From Phytoactinopolyspora mesophila (GTDB taxonomy: Bacteria > Actinomycetota > Actinomycetes > Jiangellales > Jiangellaceae), in contig NZ_WLZY01000013.1 of the NCBI RefSeq assembly GCF_010122465.1, forward strand, positions 1 to 64,000: a stretch of 64,000 nucleotides of DNA. The letters are read 5' to 3'. The notes beneath the pieces were generated by a model, which saw only the letters and a list, made by a program, of their open reading frames with translations, made no database searches and had not been told where the DNA came from. A program made the position numbers and the translations under genes. Below are positions 16,592 through 24,824 of this stretch, piece by piece (the stretch's first letter is position 1; every line of letters begins with the position of its first letter).

Positions 16592-17386
16592 TCAGGCCGC
16601 GACGCCGCGACTGCGCATGGCGTCCTCGACTATCGTCAGCCCTTCGAGGCCGGGCATACGGGCGATGTGGCCGTCGATCTTGCGTATCTCCGCGAGCCCG
16701 TCCGGTCCGCTGAACAGGTGGCTCATCACGTGCACGACCTCCTCTTCCGGCATCACGCCGGAGCCGACCGGCGCCCAAGCCTTACGCAGGGCGAACCGGG
16801 CGAAGAGACGTGCCTTCTTGCTGTCTTCCAGCCGCTTACGGGCCTGAGTTGCGTAGAAGGCGACATGCCGGGCCTCCTGTTTGGCGATCCGCCGGAGCAA
16901 CTCGGCGAGCGCCGGATGGCCTTCGAGCGTCGCCAGCCGGGTATAGGCGGCACTCGCCGACCATTCGTTGACTGCGCCCCAGATCATGTGTGTCGCGATG
17001 AGGTCGGCGCCCAGCACGTTGCCGAGCACCGATTGTTTCACCGGGTCGAGACGGTCCTTCCAGCCGACCTTGAGCCGCTTGGCTTTGAGCGCGTCGAAGT
17101 CGACGGTGATGCCGTGCAGTCCCAGCACCGCGGCCAGCGCTTCACCGTGCCAGAACTCTTCACGGTTCCAGATCGTGAAGAAGGTGGCGACGTCGCCGTC
17201 CTTGTGCGCCGGGGTGACCAGCAGATCGCGGAGATAGCAGACGGTGTGGTACTCGACATCGCACATGTACCGAAGACTCCGCAGCGTGTGCGCCGGGAGC
17301 GGATTCTCCCGGAAATCGTCGAACGACAGGTCCTGCCACTGCACACGCTCGGACTTGGTCGCGAAACGATCGATGTCAAAAGCCAT
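16592..17386 (-). CDS. Ferritin-like di-iron carboxylate protein (intact ligands)
   Basis: This is a 264-aa all-helical protein with the full ferritin-like di-iron pattern E45 ... E77-x2-H80 ... E141 ... E171-x2-H174. The last two are in REEFWHGE and QEARHVAFY. The spacing is close to that of aldehyde-deformylating oxygenase and other di-iron oxidases, but I do not recognise a named family. Its start lies inside the 3' end of the fatty-acyl-reductase gene (11-bp overlap), so the two are translated together. A role in oxidising a fatty aldehyde, alcohol or alkyl ether chain is an inference from context. Iron binding follows from the ligands; the reaction is unknown. Confidence 0.8.
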   Translation of the reverse strand: MAFDIDRFATKSERVQWQDLSFDDFRENPLPAHTLRSLRYMCDVEYHTVCYLRDLLVTPAHKDGDVATFFTIWNREEFWHGEALAAVLGLHGITVDFDALKAKRLKVGWKDRLDPVKQSVLGNVLGADLIATHMIWGAVNEWSASAAYTRLATLEGHPALAELLRRIAKQEARHVAFYATQARKRLEDSKKARLFARFALRKAWAPVGSGVMPEEEVVHVMSHLFSGPDGLAEIRKIDGHIARMPGLEGLTIVEDAMRSRGVAA

Positions 17387-19712
17387 GAGATGTCCTGTCG
17401 TCGGTCTCGTCGCCGCGATCTGTCCACGGCGCCTTCTTCCGCGATCCGACCGAGCGGCGCGGTGTCTGACCAGCGTGCCGGTCCGTTATTGCGGTCCGCC
17501 CCCAGTCGAAGACTGTCCACGATTGCCTGCGCGCGTGCCGGTAGAGCTTGCTGTCAGGGTTGACGGCCGCGGGGTGGCCGAGCAACTGCAGCCAGGCCAC
17601 GTCCGCATGGCTGTCTCCGTAACCGTACGAATGCCGTAGATCCATACCGTGGTGATCGGCGTATTGGACGAGCCAAGCCGCACGGGCTTCGTCGACCAGC
17701 GGCGGAGCGTCGAGATAGCCGGTCAGCACGCCGTCGTTCTGGTGCATACGCCCGGCGATGACGTCATCGAAGAGGTGTGCGATCGGCTCGACGAGGACGT
17801 CGATCGAACCGGTCACGAGCACGGTGTGATGCCCGGCGGCGCGGTGTGCCTGGGCGCAGGCAACCGCGTCAGGGAGCACTCGTTGCCGCAGTGCTCGGCC
17901 GAACGCGCCCTGTGCCTGCCGTTGTATCTCGCTGGCCGGAAGACCCTCGTAGCGGCGGGTGAAGGCACGGATGAACTCGCCTCGGTTGCGCAGCTCACTG
18001 CGGACGTAACCGGGCAACGACACCGCGAGACTGCCCAGTTCGCGCGGCCAACGCGACATCGGCGCCATGGAACGGCACAGCCAGAGGTACTGCTCGATGA
18101 GGTTCCAGTCGAGTACGGTGCCCTCGAGATCGAACACGGCCAGCGCATCGGATCGCACGGACAACATGCGGGTGGGCTGTGGTCGCGAGGCGGGGCGGTT
18201 CACGAACGCGCGGCTCAGCGATGTGACGGCCGGGAAATGAACCTCTTGCAGATAGTGCCGCCAGTCGATCTCGGTGACGTCGAACCCGCGGTGGCCACGT
18301 TCGGGCTCCGGAATAGACCTGTGCAACTCCCGGGCCCGTGCATCGTCGAAAACGATCTCGGTCTGCACATAGGGCCGGTAGAGGTCGGTGAGTTTGCGCA
18401 GCGAACGGAGGTCGCGCTGGAGGCTGTGCACTTTGTCGGCCCACCCGCGCGAACGCGTAGTCATCGGCAACCGGGTCAGCAGCCAATCCGCACTGGTGAC
18501 CAGCGCTTCTCGCTGCCGCATCGCACGGTCCACGCGCGGGCCGCCGGCCAATCGCCAGCTCGGCACCTGGACGTGTCCGTCGTCCTTCGGTAGCGGCGAG
18601 TTCACGAAGAACTCGCGGACATTCTGGTACATCTCGTGGAATGCCAGCGGATTGCTGGCGCCGGAACCGAGATGGAAGTAGCGGCGCCCAGCCGGCTCCG
18701 GCGGTGTTAGCGCCGCGGCGATAATCGCGTTCACGACAAAGTCGACCGGGATGATGTCGAGGATGCTGTCCGGCAACGCCGGGAAGTCGGGCAGCTGTCC
18801 ACGGCCGTAGGCCAGGATCAGCGGGTCGGCCACTTTGAAACCGTCGATCCATCCCGGGAATGGATGCCGGAGTGCGCTTTCGATGATGGTGGGTCGCAGC
18901 ACCGACAGCCGCTGCCCCTCCCGGTACCACAGGTCTTCCGCAGCCCGCTCGGCCAACGCTTTGGTGAAGGTGTAAACGTCTGTCCAGCCGAGCGTCTCCG
19001 CCCGTAGTCGCCCCTGGTCGATTAGCCGTTCGTTGACCCACTCCTGCCTGGCCTGCTCGGCGGCGTTGGTGACCGCCTGGGGGCCCACCTTGCCGTGCTC
19101 AGCACGAGCTTGGTCCAGCAGCTGGCGCAACACCACGGGGTCGCGTGAGGCGAGTTCGAGGCTTCGCCGGGCCGTGTGCGCCATCTCGGCCTCGGCACGC
19201 CAGTCGACGTCGTGGTTGAGCGACTGCTCAGGCGTGATCCCTTTGCGCAGCCCGCCCACGTAGGCGGTAGAGACGTGGATCACGTGGGGTGTCGCGCCGG
19301 CAGCCCGCAGGCCTCCGTACAGCCCCAGCGCCCCGCCCACATTGGTATCGAACGCTTCGTCTATCGGTGGATCGAACTTCACCGCGGACGCGCCATGGAT
19401 AACCGTGTGGAGATCGGCCGGTAGCTCCGGCATATCCGTGAGATCCCCGGCGATGACGGCGATGCGTTCACGGGCGATCCGGTCGGCTTCAGCCGCGCCG
19501 ATGGACCGCCGCCACGTGCGGAACACCGGCTTGCGCAGCAGTTTGGCGAGGCGGTCTTCGGCCGTGAGGCTTCCTTTTGGCCGGATGATCACTGAGATCC
19601 GGGTATCCGGGTGCCCGGACAGCAGCCGTTCCAGCACTGCCTGCCCGACGAAGCCCGTGGCTCCGGTCAGCAGGACATGAGCGTCCGACAGCGTGGACCC
19701 TGGCGTGGTCAT
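17376..19712 (-). CDS. Fatty acyl-CoA reductase fused to a HAD-IB phosphatase-like domain
   Basis: This is a 778-aa two-part enzyme. The first 500 residues are an extended SDR of the male-sterility/FAR type (NAD_binding_4). The cofactor loop is LLTGATGFVGQAV and the catalytic Tyr/Lys pair is in YTFTKALAE, with a FAR-C-like stretch after it. FARs reduce acyl-CoA to fatty alcohol. The C-terminal ~230 residues are a HAD domain of the SerB/HAD-IB type: VFDLEGTVLDW in place of DxDGT (second Asp is Glu), VLVTGSIDV and GYGDSHADVAWL. The start follows GGAG and overlaps the preceding stop (ATGA). Fatty alcohol is the alkyl donor needed by the AGPS encoded 2.7 kb away. Confidence 0.86.
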   Translation of the reverse strand: MTTPGSTLSDAHVLLTGATGFVGQAVLERLLSGHPDTRISVIIRPKGSLTAEDRLAKLLRKPVFRTWRRSIGAAEADRIARERIAVIAGDLTDMPELPADLHTVIHGASAVKFDPPIDEAFDTNVGGALGLYGGLRAAGATPHVIHVSTAYVGGLRKGITPEQSLNHDVDWRAEAEMAHTARRSLELASRDPVVLRQLLDQARAEHGKVGPQAVTNAAEQARQEWVNERLIDQGRLRAETLGWTDVYTFTKALAERAAEDLWYREGQRLSVLRPTIIESALRHPFPGWIDGFKVADPLILAYGRGQLPDFPALPDSILDIIPVDFVVNAIIAAALTPPEPAGRRYFHLGSGASNPLAFHEMYQNVREFFVNSPLPKDDGHVQVPSWRLAGGPRVDRAMRQREALVTSADWLLTRLPMTTRSRGWADKVHSLQRDLRSLRKLTDLYRPYVQTEIVFDDARARELHRSIPEPERGHRGFDVTEIDWRHYLQEVHFPAVTSLSRAFVNRPASRPQPTRMLSVRSDALAVFDLEGTVLDWNLIEQYLWLCRSMAPMSRWPRELGSLAVSLPGYVRSELRNRGEFIRAFTRRYEGLPASEIQRQAQGAFGRALRQRVLPDAVACAQAHRAAGHHTVLVTGSIDVLVEPIAHLFDDVIAGRMHQNDGVLTGYLDAPPLVDEARAAWLVQYADHHGMDLRHSYGYGDSHADVAWLQLLGHPAAVNPDSKLYRHARRQSWTVFDWGRTAITDRHAGQTPRRSVGSRKKAPWTDRGDETDDRTSHGF

Positions 19713-20587
19713 GTGCGGCTCCTGAACGCGGATTGGGTGAGTCGGCGCCACGTACCCGACAGCGATGCCGGGGTGCGCGGCAACGTTGACGCTGCCACCG
19801 AGGCACGCGCCAGCGCAAGCTGTTCCAGGCCAGGCAGTGTCTGGATGCGCCGGTCGATCCTGTCGACAAGCCTCGGCGCCGGCGCCAGGACGTGTCCGAA
19901 AAAGAATGCGGCGTCTGGCGTGGCGTCCTCGTCCAGGCTCGATGGCCACCCGGCACGTCGCAGCCTCACTTTGGCCAGCCTCTGGGCCCGTGGGGCGCCA
20001 CGGAGCCGGTCGTGCGCCTCGGCCTCGAAGAACTCCAGATGCCGCGCCTTGATGACGAGCACCTCGCCGAGGAACCGGGCCAGTTCCGGGTGCCCGTCGA
20101 GCGACAACAAACGTTCATACCCGGCCTGGCACAACAGCTCGTCCAACGTGCCCGCGGCCATGTGCACGGCGACGACATCCTCGCCGAGGGTGTTGTCAAC
20201 CAGTGACCGCCGGATCGGGGCGATTCTGTCCGAAAACCGGCGCCACGCGACCACGCCGTTGGCCCCCTGGCGGCTGACCTGCGCCGGTTGGAATTCGTGC
20301 CTGGCGAGCATCGCGTCCACAGCGTCGGCCACCCAGTACTTCTCGAATGCCCATGTGGTCAGGAACGCCGTGACCCGCGCGTCCTTGTGCGTTGGTGTCA
20401 CCAGCACCGTGCGCAGGTAGCGCATCGTCGAGCGTTCGAGATCTCGCATGTATCGCAGGCTGCGCAGCGTTGACTGCCCAAGCGGACGCACATCGAACTG
20501 GACGAGATCGAGTCGATCGCGGTGGCTCCCGGTGGCCGTCCGGGCGAACTCCCGGATATCGAAGGTGTTCTTCGGCTCGACGCTCAC
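19709..20587 (-). CDS. Degenerate ferritin-like paralogue (three iron ligands lost)
   Basis: This 292-aa paralogue is related over most of its length to the di-iron protein encoded 2.3 kb downstream (shared LRSLRYM, LVTPxHKD and ARH). Three of the six expected ligands are changed: the first ExxH is K83-x2-V86 and the second is K180-x2-H183. E51 and E150 remain. It probably cannot hold a normal di-iron centre and may be a structural partner of the intact paralogue. The GTG at 20587 follows AAAGGGTGATGAG and gives an N-terminus matching the paralogue (NTFDIREFA versus AFDIDRFA). Its stop overlaps the acyl-reductase start. Confidence 0.75.
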   Translation of the reverse strand: MSVEPKNTFDIREFARTATGSHRDRLDLVQFDVRPLGQSTLRSLRYMRDLERSTMRYLRTVLVTPTHKDARVTAFLTTWAFEKYWVADAVDAMLARHEFQPAQVSRQGANGVVAWRRFSDRIAPIRRSLVDNTLGEDVVAVHMAAGTLDELLCQAGYERLLSLDGHPELARFLGEVLVIKARHLEFFEAEAHDRLRGAPRAQRLAKVRLRRAGWPSSLDEDATPDAAFFFGHVLAPAPRLVDRIDRRIQTLPGLEQLALARASVAASTLPRTPASLSGTWRRLTQSAFRSRT

Positions 20588-20601
20588 CGGCTCATCACCC
20601 T

Positions 20602-20658
20602 TTACGAGCACCGGTGACCTCGCTTGTTCGGGGAACTGACCGGACACGACGCCTGCAT
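20602..20658 (-). CDS. Possible 18-codon leader ORF
   Basis: A start ATG at 20658 follows CGGGAGTGATCA, the same 12-mer that serves as ribosome site of the divergent SDR gene. The frame runs 18 codons to TAA and ends 14 bp before the GTG of the next gene. It could couple translation to that gene, or be a relic of promoter duplication. The peptide (MQASCPVSSPNKRGHRCS) resembles nothing I know. Confidence 0.35.
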   Translation of the reverse strand: MQASCPVSSPNKRGHRCS

Positions 20659-20691
20659 GATGATCACTCCCGACAGTTTGCCTCAACCACC

Positions 20692-20718
20692 AAAAACGAA
20701 CCTTCGTTCTCTTAATCT
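20692..20718 (-). promoter_or_regulatory. TetR operator A, left arm promoter
   Basis: A perfect palindrome AACGAA-CC-TTCGTT lies at 20695-20708. On the minus strand the surrounding 27 bases (AGATTAAGAGAACGAAGG...) match those before the divergent SDR gene at 25 of 27 positions and in the same orientation to transcription. It controls the ferritin-like/FAR operon. Confidence 0.8.
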
Positions 20719-20780
20719 CCCACACCCGACCCAAGCCTGAGACACCGCCCCCCAACGGACTACCCAATCCGAACATGCCC

Positions 20781-21377
20781 TCACGGCGAACCGCGCAAGG
20801 CGTCCAGGCCGCCTGCATACAGGCTTGCTTCAACATTGCCCACGAACAGGCCTTGCAGGATGTAGCCCATGATCACTCCGAACAGCACCTTGGCGACCTC
20901 GTCAGGGTCAGCGCCGGCCGCGACGCGACCAGCCCGTTGCTCGGCCGCCACGAGATGGGAGATCATGCCTTGAATTCTGCTATATCGCCCTCGGAGCATC
21001 TCCAGCAGTTCGTCGTCACGCAGGGCCTCGGCCCACACCTGAGGCGCCAGCCGGGCAAAACCCTGCTCGCCGAACGCGAAGCCGCTAGCCGCCTCCAGCC
21101 CTTGCCGCATGGCGTCGGCCAAGCCGAGCGGAGGCTCTCGTGTGAAAATCGACTCGACCAGACGATCGACTTCACCAGTCACTTCCTCAGCGATGACCGT
21201 GATGATCTCGCCCTTGCCTCCGAAATGGCCGTAGACCGCTCCCGCCGACAGTCCAGCCTCGGCGAAAATATCGGTCATGGAGGTTTGGTGAAATCCCTCA
21301 CGGACAAAACATCGGCGTGCCGCGGCAAGAATCTGCTGGCGGCGCCGATCGCTATGCTCTTGCGACACTCGAGGCAT
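20781..21377 (-). CDS. TetR family transcriptional regulator of the lipid locus
   Basis: This 198-aa one-component repressor has an N-terminal helix-turn-helix, RRRQQILAAARRCFVREGFHQTSMTDIFAEAGLSAGAVYGHFGGK (about residues 11-55). A variable ligand-binding domain follows with the usual nine-helix length. I start at the ATG at 21377 (MPRVSQE). It sits between the two divergent arms of the proposed ether-lipid locus. Matching AACGAAnnTTCGTT sites precede the left arm, the right arm and the gene itself. It is therefore very likely the regulator of all three promoters, with fatty acyl-CoA or a lipid as a plausible ligand. Confidence 0.9.
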   Translation of the reverse strand: MPRVSQEHSDRRRQQILAAARRCFVREGFHQTSMTDIFAEAGLSAGAVYGHFGGKGEIITVIAEEVTGEVDRLVESIFTREPPLGLADAMRQGLEAASGFAFGEQGFARLAPQVWAEALRDDELLEMLRGRYSRIQGMISHLVAAEQRAGRVAAGADPDEVAKVLFGVIMGYILQGLFVGNVEASLYAGGLDALRGSP

Positions 21378-21391
21378 GCCATGAACCGTAA

Positions 21392-21410
21392 AACGAACGT
21401 TCCTTCTATA
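21392..21410 (-). promoter_or_regulatory. TetR operator B with -10 box of tetR
   Basis: AACGAA-CG-TTCCTT (21392-21405) is the same palindrome with one mismatch. A -10-like TATAGA (minus strand, 21405-21410) touches it. The site ends about 15 bp from the tetR start and fits autorepression. Confidence 0.7.
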
Positions 21411-21534
21411 CAAGGAAAGGGAGTAGTCCGGTGACAACTCGCAAGAGCTGGCCCGACCCTTCGACCGACTCGCGCGCACGCGCGCCGGAGGGGGCGAGCA
21501 CCACCTCGATCGACGGTCGGCAGCCACCTATGGC

Positions 21535-21561
21535 AGATTAAGAGAACGAAGATTCGTTTTA
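21535..21561 (+). promoter_or_regulatory. TetR operator C, right arm promoter
   Basis: A perfect palindrome AACGAA-GA-TTCGTT lies at 21545-21558 within a 27-base block nearly identical to operator A. It lies 38 bp upstream of the SDR start. A shared CGGGAGTGATCA ribosome site follows. Confidence 0.8.
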
Positions 21562-21598
21562 GGCGAGCACGAGAACGACAAGGCGGGAGTGATCACAC

Positions 21599-22420
21599 GT
21601 GTCGCTACGTGGAACGGCGCACACATCGACCGCGCTCATCACCGGCGGCACCTCAGGCATCGGCCTTGCCTTCGCCCAGCTTCTCAGCCGCCAAGGCCAC
21701 AACGTCATCCTGGTGGGCCGGAACACTGATCGGCTGCATCAGACCGCCCATCAGTTGAGTTCATCCACCGGGCAGCAGGTTGACACCATTCAGGCCGATC
21801 TGGCCGATCGCGCCGACGTCCAGCGCGTCGCCGAACGGCTTTCATCGCAGGACGAACCGGTTGACCTGCTGGTCAACAATGCCGGTTTCGGCGTTCACGC
21901 CCGCTTGACTTCTGAGGACGTCACGGTCCACGACGAAGCGTTCGACGTCATGTGCCGGGCAGTCCTCGTACTGGGCGGCGCCGCCGCAAGAGCGATGCTG
22001 GCGCGCAAACGTGGCACGATCATAAATGTGTCTAGTACCGCCGGATTCATGGCCATGGGAAGCTACTCAGCGATCAAGGCGTGGGTGACGACCTACAGTG
22101 AGAGCCTCGCCGTTGAACTCCGCGGCACCGGGGTTCAGGTGACCGCGCTCTGCCCGGGCTGGGTGAAAACGGAGTTTCACCAGCGCGCCGGCATCAACAC
22201 AACCTCCATCCCCTCGTGGCTTTGGACCGACAGTGAACGGGTTGCCGCCACGTGCCTCAAGGACGCCGCCCGCGGCAAGGTGATTTCCATCCCCAGCAAG
22301 AGATTCCGGGTCTTGATGTGGGGTATTCGTCACCTACCCAGGAGCGCCATCCACGCCGCGTCGGGAAGAATCACATCGAAGCGAAGGGCACCACAGTCAG
22401 AAAACGGGGAGGTCCGTTGA
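21599..22420 (+). CDS. Short-chain dehydrogenase/reductase, candidate acyl/alkyl-DHAP reductase
   Basis: This 273-aa classical SDR has NAD(P) loop TGGTSGIG, LVNNAGFG, catalytic Ser in INVSSTAG and YSAIK (Tyr/Lys). An extended basic C-terminus (RVLMWGIRHLPRSAIHA...) resembles the membrane-near tails of SDRs acting on lipids. The GTG start follows GCGGGAGTGATC. Its stop overlaps the start of the acyltransferase-AGPS fusion (TTGA). In animals the 1-acyl/alkyl-DHAP reductase (PexRAP/DHRS7B) is also an SDR, so that step is the best contextual guess. A fatty-aldehyde or ketone reductase remains possible. Confidence 0.85.
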   Translation: MSLRGTAHTSTALITGGTSGIGLAFAQLLSRQGHNVILVGRNTDRLHQTAHQLSSSTGQQVDTIQADLADRADVQRVAERLSSQDEPVDLLVNNAGFGVHARLTSEDVTVHDEAFDVMCRAVLVLGGAAARAMLARKRGTIINVSSTAGFMAMGSYSAIKAWVTTYSESLAVELRGTGVQVTALCPGWVKTEFHQRAGINTTSIPSWLWTDSERVAATCLKDAARGKVISIPSKRFRVLMWGIRHLPRSAIHAASGRITSKRRAPQSENGEVR

Positions 22421-24819
22421 ATCTGAAGATGGCCCCGAGCGGCACAACCCGCACGAAGCGCTACCGGCGGTTCAACTCACGTGCCCTGGCGATCCCACGT
22501 TTCTGCATCCAGCGAATGATGCTGAAGCCACTGGTGTGGTCCTTGACGTCGGTTCGGGTGCAGTCCGAGTCGGACGTGAACAAGATGCCGCTGCCGTTCA
22601 TCGTGGTCGCCAATCACGCTAGCCACCTCGACACACCGCTCGTCATCGGCGCACTTCCCCGGCGCTTGTCCCGTTACCTGGCCGCCGGGGCTGCCGCTGA
22701 TTACTTCTTCGAAGTGCGCTGGCGCAAATGGCTCACGTCGTTGGTCTTCAACACCTTCCCCGTCGATCGCACCGGCAACCGCTCCCACTCCGGCGTCTCC
22801 AGGGAGCTTCTCCGGCGCGGGGTACCCCTGCTGATCTTCCCCGAAGGCGGTCGGTCCGCCTCGGGCCGTATCGGTTCCTTCAAGCCTGGCGCTGCCGCCC
22901 TGGCGATCACCTGCGACGTGCCCTGCCTGCCGGTGGCCATCGTGGGAGCCCATGAGGCCATGCCCCGCGGGAAGAACTGGCCGGTGCGCGGACGGCCGCC
23001 CATCGTCGTGTCGATCGGTTCGCCCGTGCGCGCTGAACCGGATGAGACCGCCGGCGCATTCACTCAGCGGCTGGCGGAAGAGATCCGCCGGCTCCATGCC
23101 AGGAGCGATTCGAGCGGGGACAGCAATTCTCGCGTGGTGAGGGGAGATCAGATGACTGCCGTCAAACACATGAAGTGGTGGGGCTGGGGTGATGAAGGGG
23201 TTTCGTTTGAGTACCGGAACAAGCCGGAGTTCGCGCCCTTCGTCCAGAAAGCGGTAGGGCTCGACGTCACCACTCCCCCCGTTCCGCCGTTGTCGTTCGA
23301 CGAACTCGAGGTGCCGGCGCCGCGTATCGGTGAGCAGTTACAAGAACAACTCACCGACATTCTCGGAGCCGAGCACGTTCACACGGACAAGATGAGCCGA
23401 GTCGTGCACACCCTTGGCAAGGGCATCCGGGATCTGCTGCGGATCCGGTCCAGCGACCTGAACCGCTGTCCGGACGTCGTCGTCTATCCGGCCGACGAGG
23501 AACAAGTGCGGTTGGTCGTCGAGGCGGCCGTCGAAGCCGACGCGGTGGTCATCCCCTTCGGGGGCGGCAGCAACATCTCCGGCAGCCTCGAGCCTCCTCC
23601 GGAGGAGCAACGCGTGGTGATCTCGCTGGACCTCGGCCGGATGAACCAGGTCCTGGAGATCGACGAGAACTCGGGACTCGCCCGAATCCAAGCAGGCGCG
23701 CAGGGTCCCGACCTCGAACGCGCACTCGCGGCGCGCGGCTGGACCATCGGCCATTTCCCCGACAGCTTCGCCCACTCCACGCTAGGCGGCTGGATCGCCA
23801 CCCGCTCTTCTGGAATGCAGTCCGACAAGTACGGCGACATCGCCGACATCGTCCGTGGCCTACGGCTCGTACGGTCAGGCGGTACCGTCGCCCTGCGCCC
23901 CCTCCCCAGCACGTCCACCGGCCCGAGCATCAGGGAGATGATTCTCGGCAGCGAAGGCCGGCTCGGGGTGATCACCGAGGCGACGGTCAACGTCCACCGG
24001 ATCCCGCCGGTACGTAAGGTGCTGGCTTACCTCTTCCCGTCATGGGATGCCGGCCTCGCCGCCATGCGGGAGATATCCGAGAGCGACGCCAGCCCGTCGG
24101 TGACACGGGTGTCCGACGCTCCGGAGACCGCGTTCTCATTCGCCACCCGCACAGCGAGCAAAGGGCTCAAGTCAGCCAGCACAAAGGCCCTGACCAAGGT
24201 TTTGACCATGCGCGGCTGGGACCTCGATCAGCTCTGCCTGTCCTTCATCGGTTACGAAGGTAGTGAATCCCACGTCAAGTACGAGAAGAAGCTCGTCAAA
24301 CGCATCGTCAGCAAACACGGCGGGATGTACATCGGCGAAGGGCCCGGGGCGCTGTACGACCAGAAGAAATTCGACACGCCCTATATCCGCGACTTCCTGC
24401 TCGACCGCGGCGCCGCTGCCGATGTCTCCGAGACGGCCGCGCCTTGGTCCAAGCTCCGGCATCTCTACGACACCACGATGGCCGCCGCCCACAGCGCGTA
24501 CGACGACCTCGGAGTACGCGGTTGGATCATGTGCCATCTCTCACACTCGTACCACTCCGGGGCGTGCTTGTACTTCACCTTTGCTTTCGTGCATGGCGAC
24601 GAACCGCTCAAGCAGTACGACCACGTGAAGTCGGCGATCCAACAAGCGTTTATCGACGCAGGCGGGACATTGTCACACCACCACGCGGTCGGCGTCGAGC
24701 ATGCGCCTTGGCTCACCGACGACATCTCCGAGGAGGGGGTCTCGTTGATGCGTGGTCTCTTCGAGAGCGCCGACCCGCGGAGAAATTTCAATCCGGACAA
24801 GATCATTCCCCGCTCCTAG
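22417..24819 (+). CDS. PlsC acyltransferase fused to alkylglycerone-phosphate synthase (AGPS-like)
   Basis: This is one open frame of 800 aa. Residues 1-245 are a PlsC-type acyltransferase (NHASHLD, H67-x4-D72; FPEGGRS). Residues 246-800 are a FAD-dependent AGPS-like enzyme: it starts with the KWWGWG hallmark, has the FAD loop PFGGGSNISG, STLGGWIATRSSGM and GSEGRLGVITEAT. Its C-terminus reads SHSYHSGACLYFTFAF and GGTLSHHHAVG, as in animal AGPS. AGPS swaps the acyl chain of acyl-DHAP for a fatty alcohol, forming the ether bond; the acyltransferase would make acyl-DHAP. The TTG at 22417 follows GGGGAGG and overlaps the SDR stop; an ATG at 22429 is the alternative. A strong internal start lies at the domain border. 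Confidence 0.87.
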   Translation: MNLKMAPSGTTRTKRYRRFNSRALAIPRFCIQRMMLKPLVWSLTSVRVQSESDVNKMPLPFIVVANHASHLDTPLVIGALPRRLSRYLAAGAAADYFFEVRWRKWLTSLVFNTFPVDRTGNRSHSGVSRELLRRGVPLLIFPEGGRSASGRIGSFKPGAAALAITCDVPCLPVAIVGAHEAMPRGKNWPVRGRPPIVVSIGSPVRAEPDETAGAFTQRLAEEIRRLHARSDSSGDSNSRVVRGDQMTAVKHMKWWGWGDEGVSFEYRNKPEFAPFVQKAVGLDVTTPPVPPLSFDELEVPAPRIGEQLQEQLTDILGAEHVHTDKMSRVVHTLGKGIRDLLRIRSSDLNRCPDVVVYPADEEQVRLVVEAAVEADAVVIPFGGGSNISGSLEPPPEEQRVVISLDLGRMNQVLEIDENSGLARIQAGAQGPDLERALAARGWTIGHFPDSFAHSTLGGWIATRSSGMQSDKYGDIADIVRGLRLVRSGGTVALRPLPSTSTGPSIREMILGSEGRLGVITEATVNVHRIPPVRKVLAYLFPSWDAGLAAMREISESDASPSVTRVSDAPETAFSFATRTASKGLKSASTKALTKVLTMRGWDLDQLCLSFIGYEGSESHVKYEKKLVKRIVSKHGGMYIGEGPGALYDQKKFDTPYIRDFLLDRGAAADVSETAAPWSKLRHLYDTTMAAAHSAYDDLGVRGWIMCHLSHSYHSGACLYFTFAFVHGDEPLKQYDHVKSAIQQAFIDAGGTLSHHHAVGVEHAPWLTDDISEEGVSLMRGLFESADPRRNFNPDKIIPRS
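23139..23154 (+). promoter_or_regulatory. Internal ribosome site and ATG at the PlsC/AGPS junction
   Basis: GAGGGGAGA followed by ATG at 23152 lies in frame, exactly where the AGPS homology begins (MTAVKHMKWWGWG). It could yield a free 555-aa AGPS as well as the fusion. There is no in-frame stop before it, although a TGA occurs in another frame just upstream, as if the two genes were once separate. Confidence 0.6.
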
Positions 24820-24824
24820 TCGGA

